Source: Poa pratensis (taxonomy: Eukaryota; Streptophyta; Magnoliopsida; Poales; Poaceae). Taken from it: a DNA stretch of 64,000 nt. Location of the stretch: assembly GCA_947311845.1 (NCBI GenBank), contig CAMZMU010000040.1, forward strand, positions 65,839,564 to 65,903,563, written 5' to 3'. Position 1 is the stretch's first letter; each line of letters starts with the position of its first letter. The translations under genes and the position numbers were made by a program. The notes beneath the pieces were generated by a model. It made no database searches, was not told the origin of the DNA, and worked only from the letters and a program-made list of their open reading frames with translations. This document shows positions 31,114 through 43,159 of this stretch, in pieces.

Positions 31114-34100
31114 CCGGAAATCTGATGGGAACCACTCGGACGACGTTATTAGTATAACGAATTTCTGGTTGTCAGAAAAGGCTGATCAACTTCGGCTTCT
31201 ATGCCATTCTTTTCTAAAAGATCTGCTTTTCCACAACTAGTAATATGGAGCACAAGGACGGAGGGCAGAGTACTTCTCGTGTGACATCGATCAACTATAC
31301 TGGAAATCCCCTTTGACTTCTGAGTTCACGTGCTCCTTCCCGTTTCTGAAATTCACAAAAAATGAAATACTTCAAAAATTCTGAACAATGGATAACAAAC
31401 ATATGTTAGGCTCAGTTTGGTAGGTCAGTATTTTCTAAAATGGAGTATTTCGAAACCAAAGAATTCCAACGTTGGCAAAGCCATACCAGTTTCCTCGCCT
31501 TTCTCCAGTTTCGAAATAAAGGTCAGACCTTTTTCCCCAATACATCAATTTTTTTTTACAGTTTTAGAGAATACTTCACTTTTAAAACGACATTATTTAT
31601 TGGATCCAAACATTCAATACTTCAGTATTTTCAGAAACCAAAATATTCTCTGTATACTTCAAAAATAGTTTGATGCCAAACGGAGTCTCAGTGTTCTAAC
31701 TATGTGCAAAGTTTTGTGATTGAAATGAGATGTGTGATGCTCCGTGGAATAAAATCAGTGCTCATTTTCTAGATGATATGTTTGTTACCACAAATGAGCA
31801 TTGATTTTGTTTTGTTACATATCACCACAAATGTCACTTTACCACGAAACTTTGCACATATTTAGAACACGAGCACATGTTTGTTGCCCCGTTTCTAGAT
31901 TTTTTTATTGCGTTGTTTAAAAAAAAAAATTGAAAACGGACACAGACAGTTGAACTCGAGAATCAAAACTATGCTCTAGAACTATACTACAACTATACGA
32001 CCTCCACGTGAGAGTCGCTAGCTCCGCTCCTAGGGGTGGTTCGCCCCTTGCAACCGGTCGTCTCCTCCATCCACCCTGCCGTCGAGGGAGGAAGCCAATA
32101 GGTAAATTCCGCTTGGATGACGGCGGTGACAGAGTTCACGTCCCTTTCTGTTGTGGGACCTCGTTCCTTTCCTGTGTGCGGCCATAGGCGAGGGCAAACT
32201 GAGACAGTGATTCTGAAGTTTTCGCAGTGTTGGTGGCTGCAAAGGGCGGTGCATCATCCATTTGTGGATTTGGGCACCGTCTGTTGCGGTGATTTGTGCG
32301 GCGACGAAAAAAGAATCGAAGAAGAAGACTTCATCCATGGCGACGGTGGTGACTCATCTATCCTAGAAACTTCATGCCATTCCAACTTGAAGATCGGTGT
32401 TGGTGTGTGACCGCGGTTGCAGCTAGACAGCTAAAGGTAATGTTTTAAGGGGATCCCCTTTCCCAAGTCCGTCGCGAGCCGATGGCGTACCAGAGGGGCC
32501 CTTAATGTGGGTTTCAGCGGTGTCTAACAGTCCTGACATCGCCCGTTAACAAGTTCATATGTGACCAATTTTCAGTCGAATGAGAGTGAAGTTAGTTTTC
32601 AATCGGGTGATGTCATCAAATTTTCAGTTGTAACTTATGGCCAGCACGAATCACGAAGCAAATCAAACTGTTTTTCTTGGTTGCAATCCCATTTGCAAAT
32701 AAAAAACCTTAGTCCGCAATTAATTTGTAGCTCGTAGATGTACGAATCATCTTTCCGCCAACTTAACCAGAAAAGTAATATTAATACGGTGTGTTAAGTT
32801 AGGCCATTCATCTTTAATTTCTGCTTTGGCGACGATGGATGCAAAAGCTTGCAAAGTCAGGATGGAGTGGCTCTGCAGGGCCGGCCGGCCGGGCTTTTCA
32901 CCGGATAACGCACATGACGTACGGCTAAAAGCCAGCGCAGTTTTCTTCTCCGGCGGGCCTCCTTCCATCCTTTGGCCAGGCCACGCCATACGTCGAGAGA
33001 TTTCCCATCGTCTCTTTGCTTTTCTCTTTCTCGCGGAGGAAATTTAGGACTCTTCGGGTTAGCTTTTTTCTCGCCACGCTGTGTGACCTTGATATGGACG
33101 AGTTGTTTCTGTGGGTGTGCGTGGAGTATGGTGCCGGCGAGGTAGACGATGGGGTGTATACGCTGGCTTTGCTTTCATCTCCGTGTGTTGGTTCCAAATA
33201 ATGTCGATGTCAAATACAGCTCTGGGCCCTCTCTACGCTAAGTTGTTCGTTACAGAACAAAAGAAAAAAGAACAGAGCTAAAGAGAGCGAGTGATCTAGC
33301 TCATCTGAAGCTTTTTTTTTTTTTTGCAGAAAAGCAAGTTCTTGGACTGCTGAAAACTCTAGAAAAACTGTTTGACTCCTCTATTTTGTGATTCTCTTAT
33401 CCTAGGCTCATCTGAAACCTAACAAGATCTGAGTCGTCATGGGAAAGCTTCTATCTAGAGTTATTAAAATAACACTAAAGGAACGATGTTGTTCAAATTC
33501 AAATAAATATTATCAACCGGGAGTGGGATATGTATGATTCTTAGTATATCAAACTGCTACGTAAGATAGTAGGACATAATACACTTGGAAGGTGTATTAA
33601 TCATATAGAAGAAATGCATAAACGGTCGGTACAACGCCAAAAAGGTTACAACTCCAGCACCCAACACGATACATTGCCAAGCTGCAGCAAACAACCCACC
33701 CTCTACAGACACGATGTATAAACGACTCGCCTTGCCCAACATACTACCAAGAATGGTGAGGAGATGGATCACATGATTTCAGGACCGCGTCACAGAACCA
33801 AGCAATACACCTAACACGATACATTATGGCATATACATTAGTTCAATTTTCTAGTGAGTAAGGAGTAAGGACCCCATGTTAAGAGTTTGACACAACGCCC
33901 TTGATTTTACCGGCTCAGCCCTGCATGGGATGCGACAATCCGGCCGGGCGTAATTTGTTGTCAACCCACCACGATCTTTCCACCACCTTTGATGTGGAAA
34001 GAGGATGTAGGACAACAGACCTCACCGACTGTTTCGAAAATAAGAAAATAGATCACACCGACTTGGCTGCACCAGTTGTAAGGTGTAAACGAAGAGATAG

Positions 34101-34741
34101 TTCATTACCATCCTACAGAGAAGGCCGATGGAGCAAAAATGGTGCAGACACCATTTGGCGCATAAGAAGGAATGCACCACCCAGGCTTAGAAAGCATCAA
34201 TGCAGCAAACCCACCGACCGGGCCACCAAGGCCCATGTGATTAGCCTGCTCATGCTGCCCCATGCCTATGACCCAATGTGGACCATGCTCGTTTCAGCAT
34301 CCTGTCATTACATGGGCATTCAGAGTTTCAGACTGCAACGAGAGAACTGCAAATGCGACTCCTTCTCCAGATGCACTTTGGACCAAAGAAAGTTGCATCC
34401 GTATCTAATACACATTATTAGGTTCATTGAAAGAATCAGGCATTACACTACTACAGGAGATGGCAAGAATCTCATGAAGTTCTACATTCAGTCAGCACAA
34501 GCCTATAAAAATATAGCAAAGATGATACTAAAGAACAACACAAATGAATGAAAGGGAAGTGCGTCCAAATTGCCGCCAGAGTCGAGAATGCCGAGAAGAA
34601 CCAGACCTTTACAATGTGTTCGACACCGGGCTCTACTTATCTGGGTTGCGGCATGAAACTCGGAACAGAGGGACCATGGTATCCCACCCAAAGAATAGAA
34701 CTGTATATGTACCAGACTGAGTGTTCCCTCCACTCCAGATG
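31114..34741. other. Intergenic region, no assigned gene; 3' flank of the GT92 gene
   Basis: Sequence at 31411-31688 has imperfect inverted ends (GGCTCAGTTTGG and CCAAACGGAGTC) and may be a decayed hAT- or Harbinger-type MITE without a clear target duplication. The part from about 34300 to 34741 is the probable 3' untranslated region of the GT92 gene. No other gene is supported; several short open frames lack domains. Confidence 0.4.
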
Positions 34742-37700
34742 CTATGTGTACACTGCGCCAACTGTCTCCTTCTCAAAGTGCTTGATATCACCAGCCAAAC
34801 GCTTCATGTTATCATCGTAGACGTATGGTACCCCCTCGAACATCACGGTACTGCCATTGGTGGGTTTTGGCACAAACTCCCGGCAGGGCTCCCCCATGAC
34901 ATTGATAGAGTTATGATAGTGGTAGTATCTGATCAAGCTTTCGGTGCTGTGGGTTGTCCTCCCGTAGACATTTTGTGACATGTGCACACCAGTGGAATAC
35001 GCATTCCGAGCCTGAATTGCATACTTGCGATCCCGCCTCACTCCAGTGACTGAATTGCGGAAAACAAGTTTTTCAAACCCCCACTGCCTGAAGACCAGTC
35101 ACATAAAAAATGTGTTAATGCAGGAAAGTTTGTCAGACGGATCACAGCGCACACACTCATATGCACACAAAAGTAAGTACACTGATTCAAATTATAAAAA
35201 AAAGGATGCATACATGTTTTATTAAATGCAGACCATGATCCTTGCTGAAACACTAAAAACAGCCAGCACCAGCGGTGTTTCATTCATTTGTTTAACTGTA
35301 AGCCAACGTGAAATAATCACATTACCCGTGTAGGCCATGTATAATGTCAGGGATTTCTCATCAATAACTACAGCAACCGCATTCGCAAAAAAAAAAAACA
35401 GCAACCAAACTCAGGTTGCAGACAGAATACTATTCTGAGGAAAAACTTCATAGAACCCATCATAAAAAGAAGTAGCATTAAACTTTTCATTATTAAAAGC
35501 CCTTACTAGAAAAATGAGTGTTGGTACAAAATTATTAGGTCTCTCCGAATGAAACAACAACTGATGACCACCCCATGATGGAGTTTATTTATGTCATCTC
35601 GACACAAGCTTTGTCACTACCGTATTGCAGACTTGTGGTTCCTAGAATAAACTTCAGCTATCCGAAAGAAATCTAATAGAGAAGCTGACAGTATTGATTA
35701 TGCAAAGATTGCTTGTGAGGTTCAATCAACAAACAAATGCTGGTACACAATCTGGTTTGGCTTAACTATACTAACACAAAGTGTTGTTGGCAAACTACTC
35801 AGAAACACAAGCGGCAAATTCGTTCATACTCCCTCCAGTTCAAGAAAATGTGACGTTTTGGACAATGGTACAGTCTTCAGAGTGTAACTTTGACTATTAG
35901 TTTCTTGCAATATTTTTTGTTAAATGAATTACTGGTAAATTATAATATTACTTTCAAGTTTCAAGTCTAAATATTTAAAATAATATCGGCGATAAAAATA
36001 AATCAAGTTTGACTTAAGAGATGTCCAAAATATCACTTTTTTGTGAATCGAATGGAGTAACAATAATCATTGGTGAGCAACATTATTATCTGTTCTGAAC
36101 AAGTCATGGACCAGGACGAACTAGAAGAACTGACTTGTAAGATTACAAGTTGCCTTCTCATGGCGTTGTTAACCTGATTGTTCTTCGGTTGTCGATTTCA
36201 CCCATGGTTGTCTATAGAGAGCTAAGATCATAACCAAGGGAGAACTATTCGATTCCTAATCACATAATATATTATTTACCTCATGGAATAAAAAGGCATA
36301 TCATTTCTCACATCTATACTCGCTCCTGAACCCTACACTCTTAATCACACTCATGAACCTCCCAACTCTCTCTGGGCAAGAAAGTGCCGCTCCTGCTCAC
36401 CCTTCATTAGATAGTATTCCAACCAGACAATGTTTGAAATTCATGTATTTCCCAAATAAATATATCATAGGGGTTCAATGCTTCCCATTTACATGGCTAT
36501 TTTAATTTGATATTCTACTTGTATATTATCCATATAAGCTAAGTTCCATCCTTCAGCTTTGTTAGAATATCTACCTTGCTTCAGAGTCTGTTTATTAAGG
36601 ACATAGGACAAAATCGGTCCCAATCAATATTCCCTCCAATTCAAAAATGGTGTCACTTTGGATATAGGTCTAGCAAAAACTTGTAAGACATTGACTCCCG
36701 ATTTCTTCTTAATTAATCACAATCATTGCGTAGTTTTGTTTCTGAAAGCAGTACTATTACTTCCTAAATATCATTATTTTTAATGGTTTATTAAATACAT
36801 TAAATACAAATTACTGGCTAAAGTTATGTTCTGGAGACCACGCCAACTTTTTGTGAACTGGAGGGAGTATAAACTAGTTTGATTGGATAAGACTTCTCTT
36901 TGAGGGAAAATGGAAGCACCTTCAAATCTATAATAAAATCCACGGAACCAAAGAGGGGAACCAAATAGAAATGAACAAGCGGCAGCTTAGTTCACAGCAA
37001 AAAAGACTACACAAAATACGGTTCACATACGTACATATTGCATACTAGCTTTGCGAGATTTGATCAGAGACACTTTTACTACTCTGATTTAACCTCGATG
37101 GTTAGCCTCCAAGACTCTCCATTGAAATACAGCATTCTGCTTCATGCAATCTCCTAAGGGCGGCAGTGTTGTATTGCATGAATCTACGAAAGCCGTGCTA
37201 AAGCAAACAAAGAGGAACTCAAGAAGTAGCCCCAATTTAAAGCATTGTTTCTTGTAGGGTTCAAATTACTGGCTAAAGTTATGTTCTGGAGACCACGCCA
37301 ACTTTTTGTGAACTGGAGGGAGTATAAACTAGTTTGATTGGATAAGACTTCTCTTTGAGGGAAAATGGAAGCACCTTCAAATCTATAATAAAATCCACGG
37401 AACCAAAGAGGGGAACCAAATAGAAATGAACAAGCGGCAGCTTAGTTCACAGCAAAAAAGACTACACAAAATACGGTTCACATACGTACATATTGCATAC
37501 TAGCTTTGCAAGATTTGATCAGAGACACTTTTACTACTCTGATTTAACCTCGATGGTTAGCCTCCATCGGGGAAATCGTTTTGTTGCCTAAGATTCAGAA
37601 TGCCGAAAGGATACAACAGTATCGCCCTATATGCCTTCTGAATGTTAGATTCAAAATCTTTACTAAAGTAGCAACCATGAGGTTAAATTCCGTGGCGGAT

Positions 37701-40700
37701 CATGTGGTAAAACCTACTCAAACTGCTTTTATGCAAGGGAGGAATATCCTAGACGGGGTCGTGGTCCTTCATGAAACCGTACATGAGATGCATACGAAAA
37801 AACTAAATGGGTGATATTCAAAATCGATTTTGAAAAAGCCTATGATAAGGTTAAATGGCCGTTCCTACTACAGACTCTGAGAATGAAAGGATTCTCGGAC
37901 GAGTGGTGTGCTTTGATTCAGAATTTTGTGTTCGGGGTAGCGTGGCCATAAAAGTCAATGATGATGTTGGTCGCTACTTCCAAACAAAAAAGGGATTAAG
38001 GCAAGGTGATCCTTTATCGCCTATACTATTTAATATAGTGGCGGATATGTTAACGATCATGATTGAACGTGCAAAGACGGATGGGCAAATTGAAGGTGTG
38101 ATTCCTCACCTTGTCGATGGTGGATTATCTATCCTTCAATATGCAGACGATACAATTCTCTTTATGGAACATGATCTAGATAAGGCTGCGAATCTGAAAT
38201 TGTTATTATCAGCTTTCGAGCAATTATCGGGATTAAAGATAAATTTCCACAAGAGTGAATTGTTTTGCTTCGGTGAGGCTCAGGAAGCAGCTGCTCAGTA
38301 TGCCGACATATTTGGCTGTGAGCAAGGTCAATTTCCAATAATGTATCTTGGCATACCAATACATTATCGGAAATTGACTAATGCGGAATGGCGCCACGTC
38401 GAGGAACGTCTTCAAGCTCGACTGTCTAGTTGGAAAGGAAAATTGCTCTCTCTTGGTGGGAGATTGGTTCTCATTAATTCAGTCCTAACTAACATGGTAC
38501 TGTATATGATTTCCTTCTTCCAAATACCAAAAGGAGTCTTGCATAAATTGGATTACTTCCGATCAAGATTCTTTTGGCAAGGAGATGGCGAGAAAAAGAA
38601 ATATAGATTGGCTAAGTGGAATGTTGTTTGCCGGCCTAAGGATCAGGGAGGGCTGGGTATTCATGACCTTAACGTTAAGAACTCAGCTCTCCTAGGTAAA
38701 TGGCTTTTTAAGTTGCTTACCGATGATGGGATATGGCAAACGCTCCTTAAGAGAAAATACATTGGAACAAAGGCGGTTTCACAGGTGTACTGGAAACCTG
38801 GTGATTCCCACTTTTGGGCCGGTCTGATGGCGACAAAGAAACACTTCTTTCGCTTCGGAGTATTTAATATTAAGGATGGTTCTGAGATTAGATTCTGGGA
38901 GGATAAATGGTTAGGTAACACTACCCTCCGGGATCAATATCCAGCCCTATACAATATTGTTCGTCATAAAGGAGACACGATTGCCACTGTCTTGCAATCT
39001 TCTCCTCCGAACGTGACGTTCAGGCGAGATCTCATTGGGCCAAGACTCTCGTCTTGGAACTCCTTGTTGGTAAGGCTGAATTCGGTACAGCTCACACAAG
39101 GTTCTGATGAATTTCGTTGGAATCTTTGTGCGAATGGAAAATTCTCCGTGGATTCCATGTATAGGGCGCTAGTACATTCCGATGTGCCAGTCGATGATAA
39201 TAAAAAAATATGGCAAATGAAGATCCCGCTTAAAATCAAAGTATTCACGTGGTATCTTCGTAGGGGTGTCATTCTAACTAAGGATAACCTTGTTAAACGA
39301 AACTGGCATGGAAGTACGAAGTGTATGTTTTGTCCACAAGATGAGACAATAAAACACTTATTCTTCGAGTGTAGTTTCGCACGTTCTATATGGTCATCCA
39401 TCCAGATAGCGTCTAACTTATATCAACCAAAGTCTGTGGCTAATCTTTTTGGCAACTGGCTTCATGGGATTGATAGAAAGTATAAAACCGTTATTAGGGT
39501 GGGAGCGATAGCCGTAATATGGTCGCTGTGGCTAAGTAGAAATGACAAGGTTTTTAACGATAAAGATGTTTCTCGTTTACAGGTACTCTACAGGTGCACA
39601 AGTATTCTCCGTTCGTGGTCCACCTTACAACGGGAGGGACATCGAGGCCTCTTTACGGAGGCATGTGCACGTTTGGAAGAGGTGGCGAGGGATATTTTTA
39701 CCCATCATGGATGGTCGCTTGATCGCCGGATTGGTGCTGCATAGGCGATCGTTGTCATCTGTTGTGCTGGCGTTTTACTTTATTCTCTCATGATTGTATT
39801 ACGTCTAGTGCTCTTTTACTTTTTATGTTGCTACTTGGATTGCGGCTGTGTGCATTTTTGTGATGCAGAGGCCGGGTGTAATACTTAACTTTAAGTAATA
39901 AAGCCCTTTATCTAAAAAAAAGGGTTCAGTTCAATTTAGGACATCCCACAAATAGCTTATGGCAGTGGACCAAGGTCAAACGGCTTTCAATTTAATTAGC
40001 AAAGAACAAAACAGTCACGCTACCCGATCAACCTAACGCATAAACAAGTATGACTCACAACCTAGGTTCTTGAAGCATGTGTGCTGATGAAAAAGACAAA
40101 TTGACAATGACCGACACACTTATCTCTGCAGGAATGCTATGCGGTAAAAAAAGAATATCTGATGCCCATTCCAGCAATCTCTGCAGGAGTATTGTATTGC
40201 AGGAATCTACGCTGGATTCCAACAGGAATAGCAACAGCATAAACAATTGATGCAATAATTTACATAAAACAGGCAAGAAAGCAGACCTCGAGTAGTTTTT
40301 GGTTGGATCCTCCACGCAGAGCTTGCTAGACATGGGGTTCTGCTCAATGGTGAACTGTGTGTACCGCTCGAGCTGGCCGAGCACCTCCTCCAGCGTACGC
40401 CCGTCGGGGAGGTAAATGTACTCGTCGACATCGAAGAAGAAGGTCCAATTCGCGGCGTGGCGGTACCGGTGGAGGCAGTCGTTCACCACCAAGAACTGGT
40501 TGTAGTAGTAGCCGTCGTACTCCGCTTGCCCCTTGATGTCCTGGAGAGTGACCCTGCCGGCCCTCACCCACGGATCCAGCACCGCCTTGACCTCCGGGCT
40601 GACGCCGCCGGCGTCATGGAGAACAAAATGCGAGCTTGGACCGAAGAAATGCGCGTGGTAGGCCAGCCACTCGCGCATGCGCGGCGCGCTGATGTTGCCG

Positions 40701-41499
40701 TAGAGCGAGGAGCCGCAGTAGAGGTACTGGTAGGGGAACGGTGGCCGGAAGCGGGACTCGTCGTAGGACCCCGGCGCCTCCTCGAGCGCGACGAAGCGCT
40801 CGTAGCGGCGGAGGCGGTAGAGTAATAGGCGTGGACGAGGAGCTTCCCGCCGCGGTTGCCGGCGTTGGGGTTGGACGGGAACGTGCAGTTGACGATGACG
40901 ACGGTGTAGACGCGGCCGTAACCCCAGTCGGGGAGCATCTTGTACGCCTTTGTCCGGACGGGCCTCGGCGCGCCGCCGCCGACCGGGTCCGGGTTGGGTA
41001 GCCACTCGCACTTGAAGTAAGGGGTGTCGAAGACGTGTGCCGGCTTGGACGCCAGCCCGACGATGGCAAATGTGCGCGGCCCGCCACGGTAGGCGCCCAT
41101 CTGGACGAACAGCGCCGCGGCGCTGCCGTACGGCCGGAGCTCCCGCTTGTTGGGGTTCGCTGGACGAGATGGCAAGGTTGGCCTTGTCGCCCTTACGGCG
41201 GTGGTCGGTGGCGCTCTGTCAGCTGTGGAGTTGGAGAGGGGTATTGCGGCGGCGGCGGTGGTGGAGAGGGAGGATGCGACGGTGACGGTGGCGGTAGGTG
41301 AAGGAAGGAGAGGACAGGAAGAGGAGGAGGAACGGGTAATGGCGAGGATGGGCTGGTACGGGTGGAGCTGCCAGAGCGCCATTATGAGCGTGAGCAGCAC
41401 GAGCGAGGCGATGAAAGATTTGATGTCGAGGCAGGAGATGCCGAATGCGGCACCGCCAAGACCGCCGCCGGCGTCTTTCCTCACGGCGGCGGGCTTCAT
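34742..41499 (-). CDS. Glycosyltransferase family 92 protein, galactan synthase (GALS)-like; frameshift in exon 1
   Basis: Exon 1 (41499-40287) and exon 2 (35087-34742) join in phase across a 5.2-kb GT-AG intron (YS-R-QWGFEKLVF). GT92 GALS enzymes are Golgi type II membrane proteins that extend beta-1,4-galactan side chains of pectin. A membrane anchor (SFIASLVLLTLIMALWQL) lies at about residues 28-45, followed by a Ser/Thr/Pro-rich stem. The catalytic domain includes FFFDVDEYIYLPDG with the DxD-like metal site. Exon 2 has RNAYSTGVHMSQNV and RYYHYHNSINV. After HAYYSTASAA the frame shifts by one base near 40803-40830; the next frame continues with YERFVALEEAPGSYDESRF. With one base restored in count, the length is about 519 residues, normal for the family. 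It is either a recent pseudogene or carries a sequence error. The ATG at 41499 is chosen because the anchor follows it; a MULE lies 66 bp upstream. Confidence 0.85.
35379..35397 (+). mobile_element. 19-bp retroposon scrap with 9-bp target duplication
   Basis: GCATTCGC plus an A run is flanked by ACAGCAACC at 35370-35378 and 35398-35406. The insert resembles the last bases of the SINE at 14756 (GTTTCGC plus A run). It lies in the GT92 intron. Confidence 0.65.
35829..36057. mobile_element. Mariner-type MITE (229 bp) in the GT92 intron
   Basis: CTCCCTCCAGTTCAAGAAAA at the left pairs imperfectly with the right end TTGTGAATCGAATGGAG, with TA on both sides (35827-35828 and 36058-36059). Confidence 0.8.
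36630..36867. mobile_element. Mariner-type MITE (238 bp) in the GT92 intron
   Basis: TTCCCTCCAATTCAAAAA at the left and TTTTTGTGAACTGGAGGGAG at the right are inverted; TA flanks both sides. Its right 61 bp are included in the 305-bp duplication described at 36807 and 37262. Confidence 0.8.
36807..37111. repeat. Source copy of a 305-bp direct repeat in the GT92 intron
   Basis: From CAAATTACTGGC to GTTAGCCTCCA this segment is repeated at 37262-37566 with one base different (37055 G, 37510 A). It includes the right end of a MITE and unique intron sequence, so it is the original copy. Confidence 0.95.
37262..37566. repeat. Second copy of the 305-bp direct repeat, fused to a LINE
   Basis: This copy begins at the point where the target motif AGGGTTCA (37256-37263) meets it and ends exactly where the LINE begins at 37567. 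Copy and LINE together are bracketed by AGGGTTCA at 37256-37263 and 39921-39928, so they were inserted as one unit. Confidence 0.85.
37567..39921 (+). mobile_element. 5'-truncated LINE (reverse transcriptase and zf-RVT) in the GT92 intron
   Basis: The element starts within the reverse transcriptase (YRPICLLNVRFKIFTKV) and continues through DFEKAYDKVKW, QGDPLSPILFN and the catalytic QYADDTILF. The C-terminal zf-RVT motif TKCMFCPQDETIKHLFFEC follows, with stop at 39744. Two frameshifts occur near 37810 and 37930, so no active protein is made. After the gene a 3' untranslated region ends TAATAAAGCCCTTTATCT plus A run (39897-39921). It lies antisense to the GT92 gene. The endonuclease half is absent. 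Confidence 0.9.
39929..40286. other. GT92 intron, exon-1 side
   Basis: Intron sequence next to the GTCTGC donor at 40286-40281. The short phrase 'gcaggaatctacg' near 40199 resembles 'gcatgaatctacg' near 37179, hinting at an older duplication. No gene. Confidence 0.5.
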
Positions 41500-41564
41500 C
41501 GATCGATCGGTTCTCTGGCCCGATCTGCTCTGCTTTCTGACTGAATGTGCGGACCTCACAGTGG

Positions 41565-42373
41565 GAAAGAAGTATAGATACCCCCCACAACTATCACCAA
41601 AAGGACGCAGCACCCCTGAGGTTTTAATCGGTACACTTAACCCCCTCAACTCTCTAAAACCAGGTAATTTGTCCCCTGACCGCTGCAAAGCTGTTTTGCG
41701 GACTCGGGCGGCCGAAGCAAAGAACGATCGATCCAAGAGCTACGCTTATGTTGCTGTTCGTGTTGGGCTGTGTCCTGAACGCTGAAGCACCCGACCAAGA
41801 AATCTTGGCCTCCACCAAGAGCCATCCTGACACCTACGGCATGGCGGCCGTGCGCCCACACGAGTACACGACGGCGCGCAGCTCTTCATTCGCTGGCCGT
41901 TGCCTCTCTAGCGGCCGGAAATTGGGGGCCGGCCGAGCCACACCTGCAAGCACGGAGCGGCGCGTCGAGCACCTCCAAGCAGGGAAAGGGGTGGGCCACG
42001 GCTGGGAAGAGCGACGGGGATGGGGTGCACGGGGCACCCAGTTCCCTCACGCTCCAGCTCCACTGCGCCACCGACGGCCGACTTGACTGGCCAGGAGCTT
42101 CCCGGAGGCTTCGTCGAGCACGATGCACAGGACGGTGCCGGAGCCGGACGTGTCGCCGCCGAGCGTGCAGACCCGCTTGTGGTGCCACGGAGACATCTAC
42201 GTCAGCAAAACCATGTCCACGTCGACAAAACAACTCTTCAAAACAGCTTAGCAATGGTTAGGGGGCCAAATAACTGGTTTTAAAGAGTTGATGGGGTTAA
42301 GTGTACCAATATAAACATTAGGGGGTGCTGCGTTCTTTTGGTGATAGTTGTGGGGGGTATCTATACTTCTTTC
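41565..42373. mobile_element. Mutator-like element (MULE), non-autonomous, 809 bp
   Basis: Inverted termini of about 145 bp begin GAAAGAAGTATAGATACCC at the left and end GGGTATCTATACTTCTTTC at the right. TCACAGTGG at 41556-41564 and 42374-42382 is a perfect 9-bp target duplication, the size made by Mutator transposases. The interior (about 41710-42230) is GC-rich and gene-like in composition, as in Pack-MULEs, but I cannot name a captured gene. It sits 66 bp upstream of the GT92 start codon. Confidence 0.92.
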
Positions 42374-42382
42374 TCACAGTGG

Positions 42383-43159
42383 AGCAAAGAGTGGCACTTT
42401 TGCTTGCCAACTACTTTATCCTCGTTTCTTGCGGAGCAGCTATGGTAGTAGCTCGATTTATGGGGAATGCGGATTGCGGAAGCAGCCAAGCAGGCAGATC
42501 GATCGGCTGCAAGATGATGGAGAGAAGGAAGTGGGAGATTGGGCGTGGAGAAGAAATCGGGGGCGGATGACACTGATGAGACTGAGCTTTTTTTTTTTTT
42601 TGAAATTTATGAGACTGAGCTAGTATGTGGGTGTGGGGAACTCGGGGTTCGCTTCTCTGTCCTCCCTTCGGACTTTGGAGCTTTGGCGAGTGTGGGACTG
42701 TAGCCTGTGTGACAATGTGAGTGTGTGGCCTGTCTTGTCTTGGCTAGGCCCTAATCTTGGCCCTTCTATCTTGATTGAGAATCTGAGATATGCTTAATCT
42801 TGGTTATATGCAACATGCCCGCAGATATTCCGAACTAGGAAAAAATAGTACTCCGTATTTGTTACTTGCATCGAGCTGCAAAATGGTCAAGCCAAGTACC
42901 AACCGAACCGAGCTTGACTGTTTACTGTTCAGTAGTTTTCACCTGATCTGGGCAATTTTTCACCTTCAATTTAACCAGGGCCTTACCAAATTGACTAGAC
43001 ATCAGATGGTGTCACGGTTGCAACCTGAACTGGTTAAGCTTAATCGGGTCAGGGAGACTGTTGCATGGAACTGGAGTTACATCTTTGGGATTATTTTACA
43101 ATCCCTTTTTTTCTTGAAGCTAGACAAAAACAATTATCATTTGCATTGATTAAAAAGGA
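42383..43159. other. Former upstream region of the GT92 gene, no assigned gene
   Basis: This sequence was contiguous with 41555 before the MULE inserted, so it probably includes the original GT92 promoter or leader. No gene is recognised. Confidence 0.5.
42589..42608 (-). mobile_element. 20-bp retroposon scrap with 13-bp target duplication
   Basis: A T run followed by GAAATTT is flanked by ATGAGACTGAGCT at 42576-42588 and 42609-42621. The T run is the poly(A) tail of a minus-strand insertion truncated to a few bases. Confidence 0.8.

Noticed and set aside
32030..33201. Several open frames of 60-102 codons
   Set aside because: No domains, no consistent splice pattern, and overlapping frames on both strands.
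33901..34551. Open frame of 216 codons on the plus strand
   Set aside because: It begins at TTG, has no recognisable domain and lies antisense to the 3' side of the GT92 gene; likely chance.
37112..37261. Idea that the 305-bp direct repeats are the LTRs of a tiny element
   Set aside because: The repeats lack TG...CA ends, primer binding site and purine tract, and one copy holds the end of a MITE that continues outside it.
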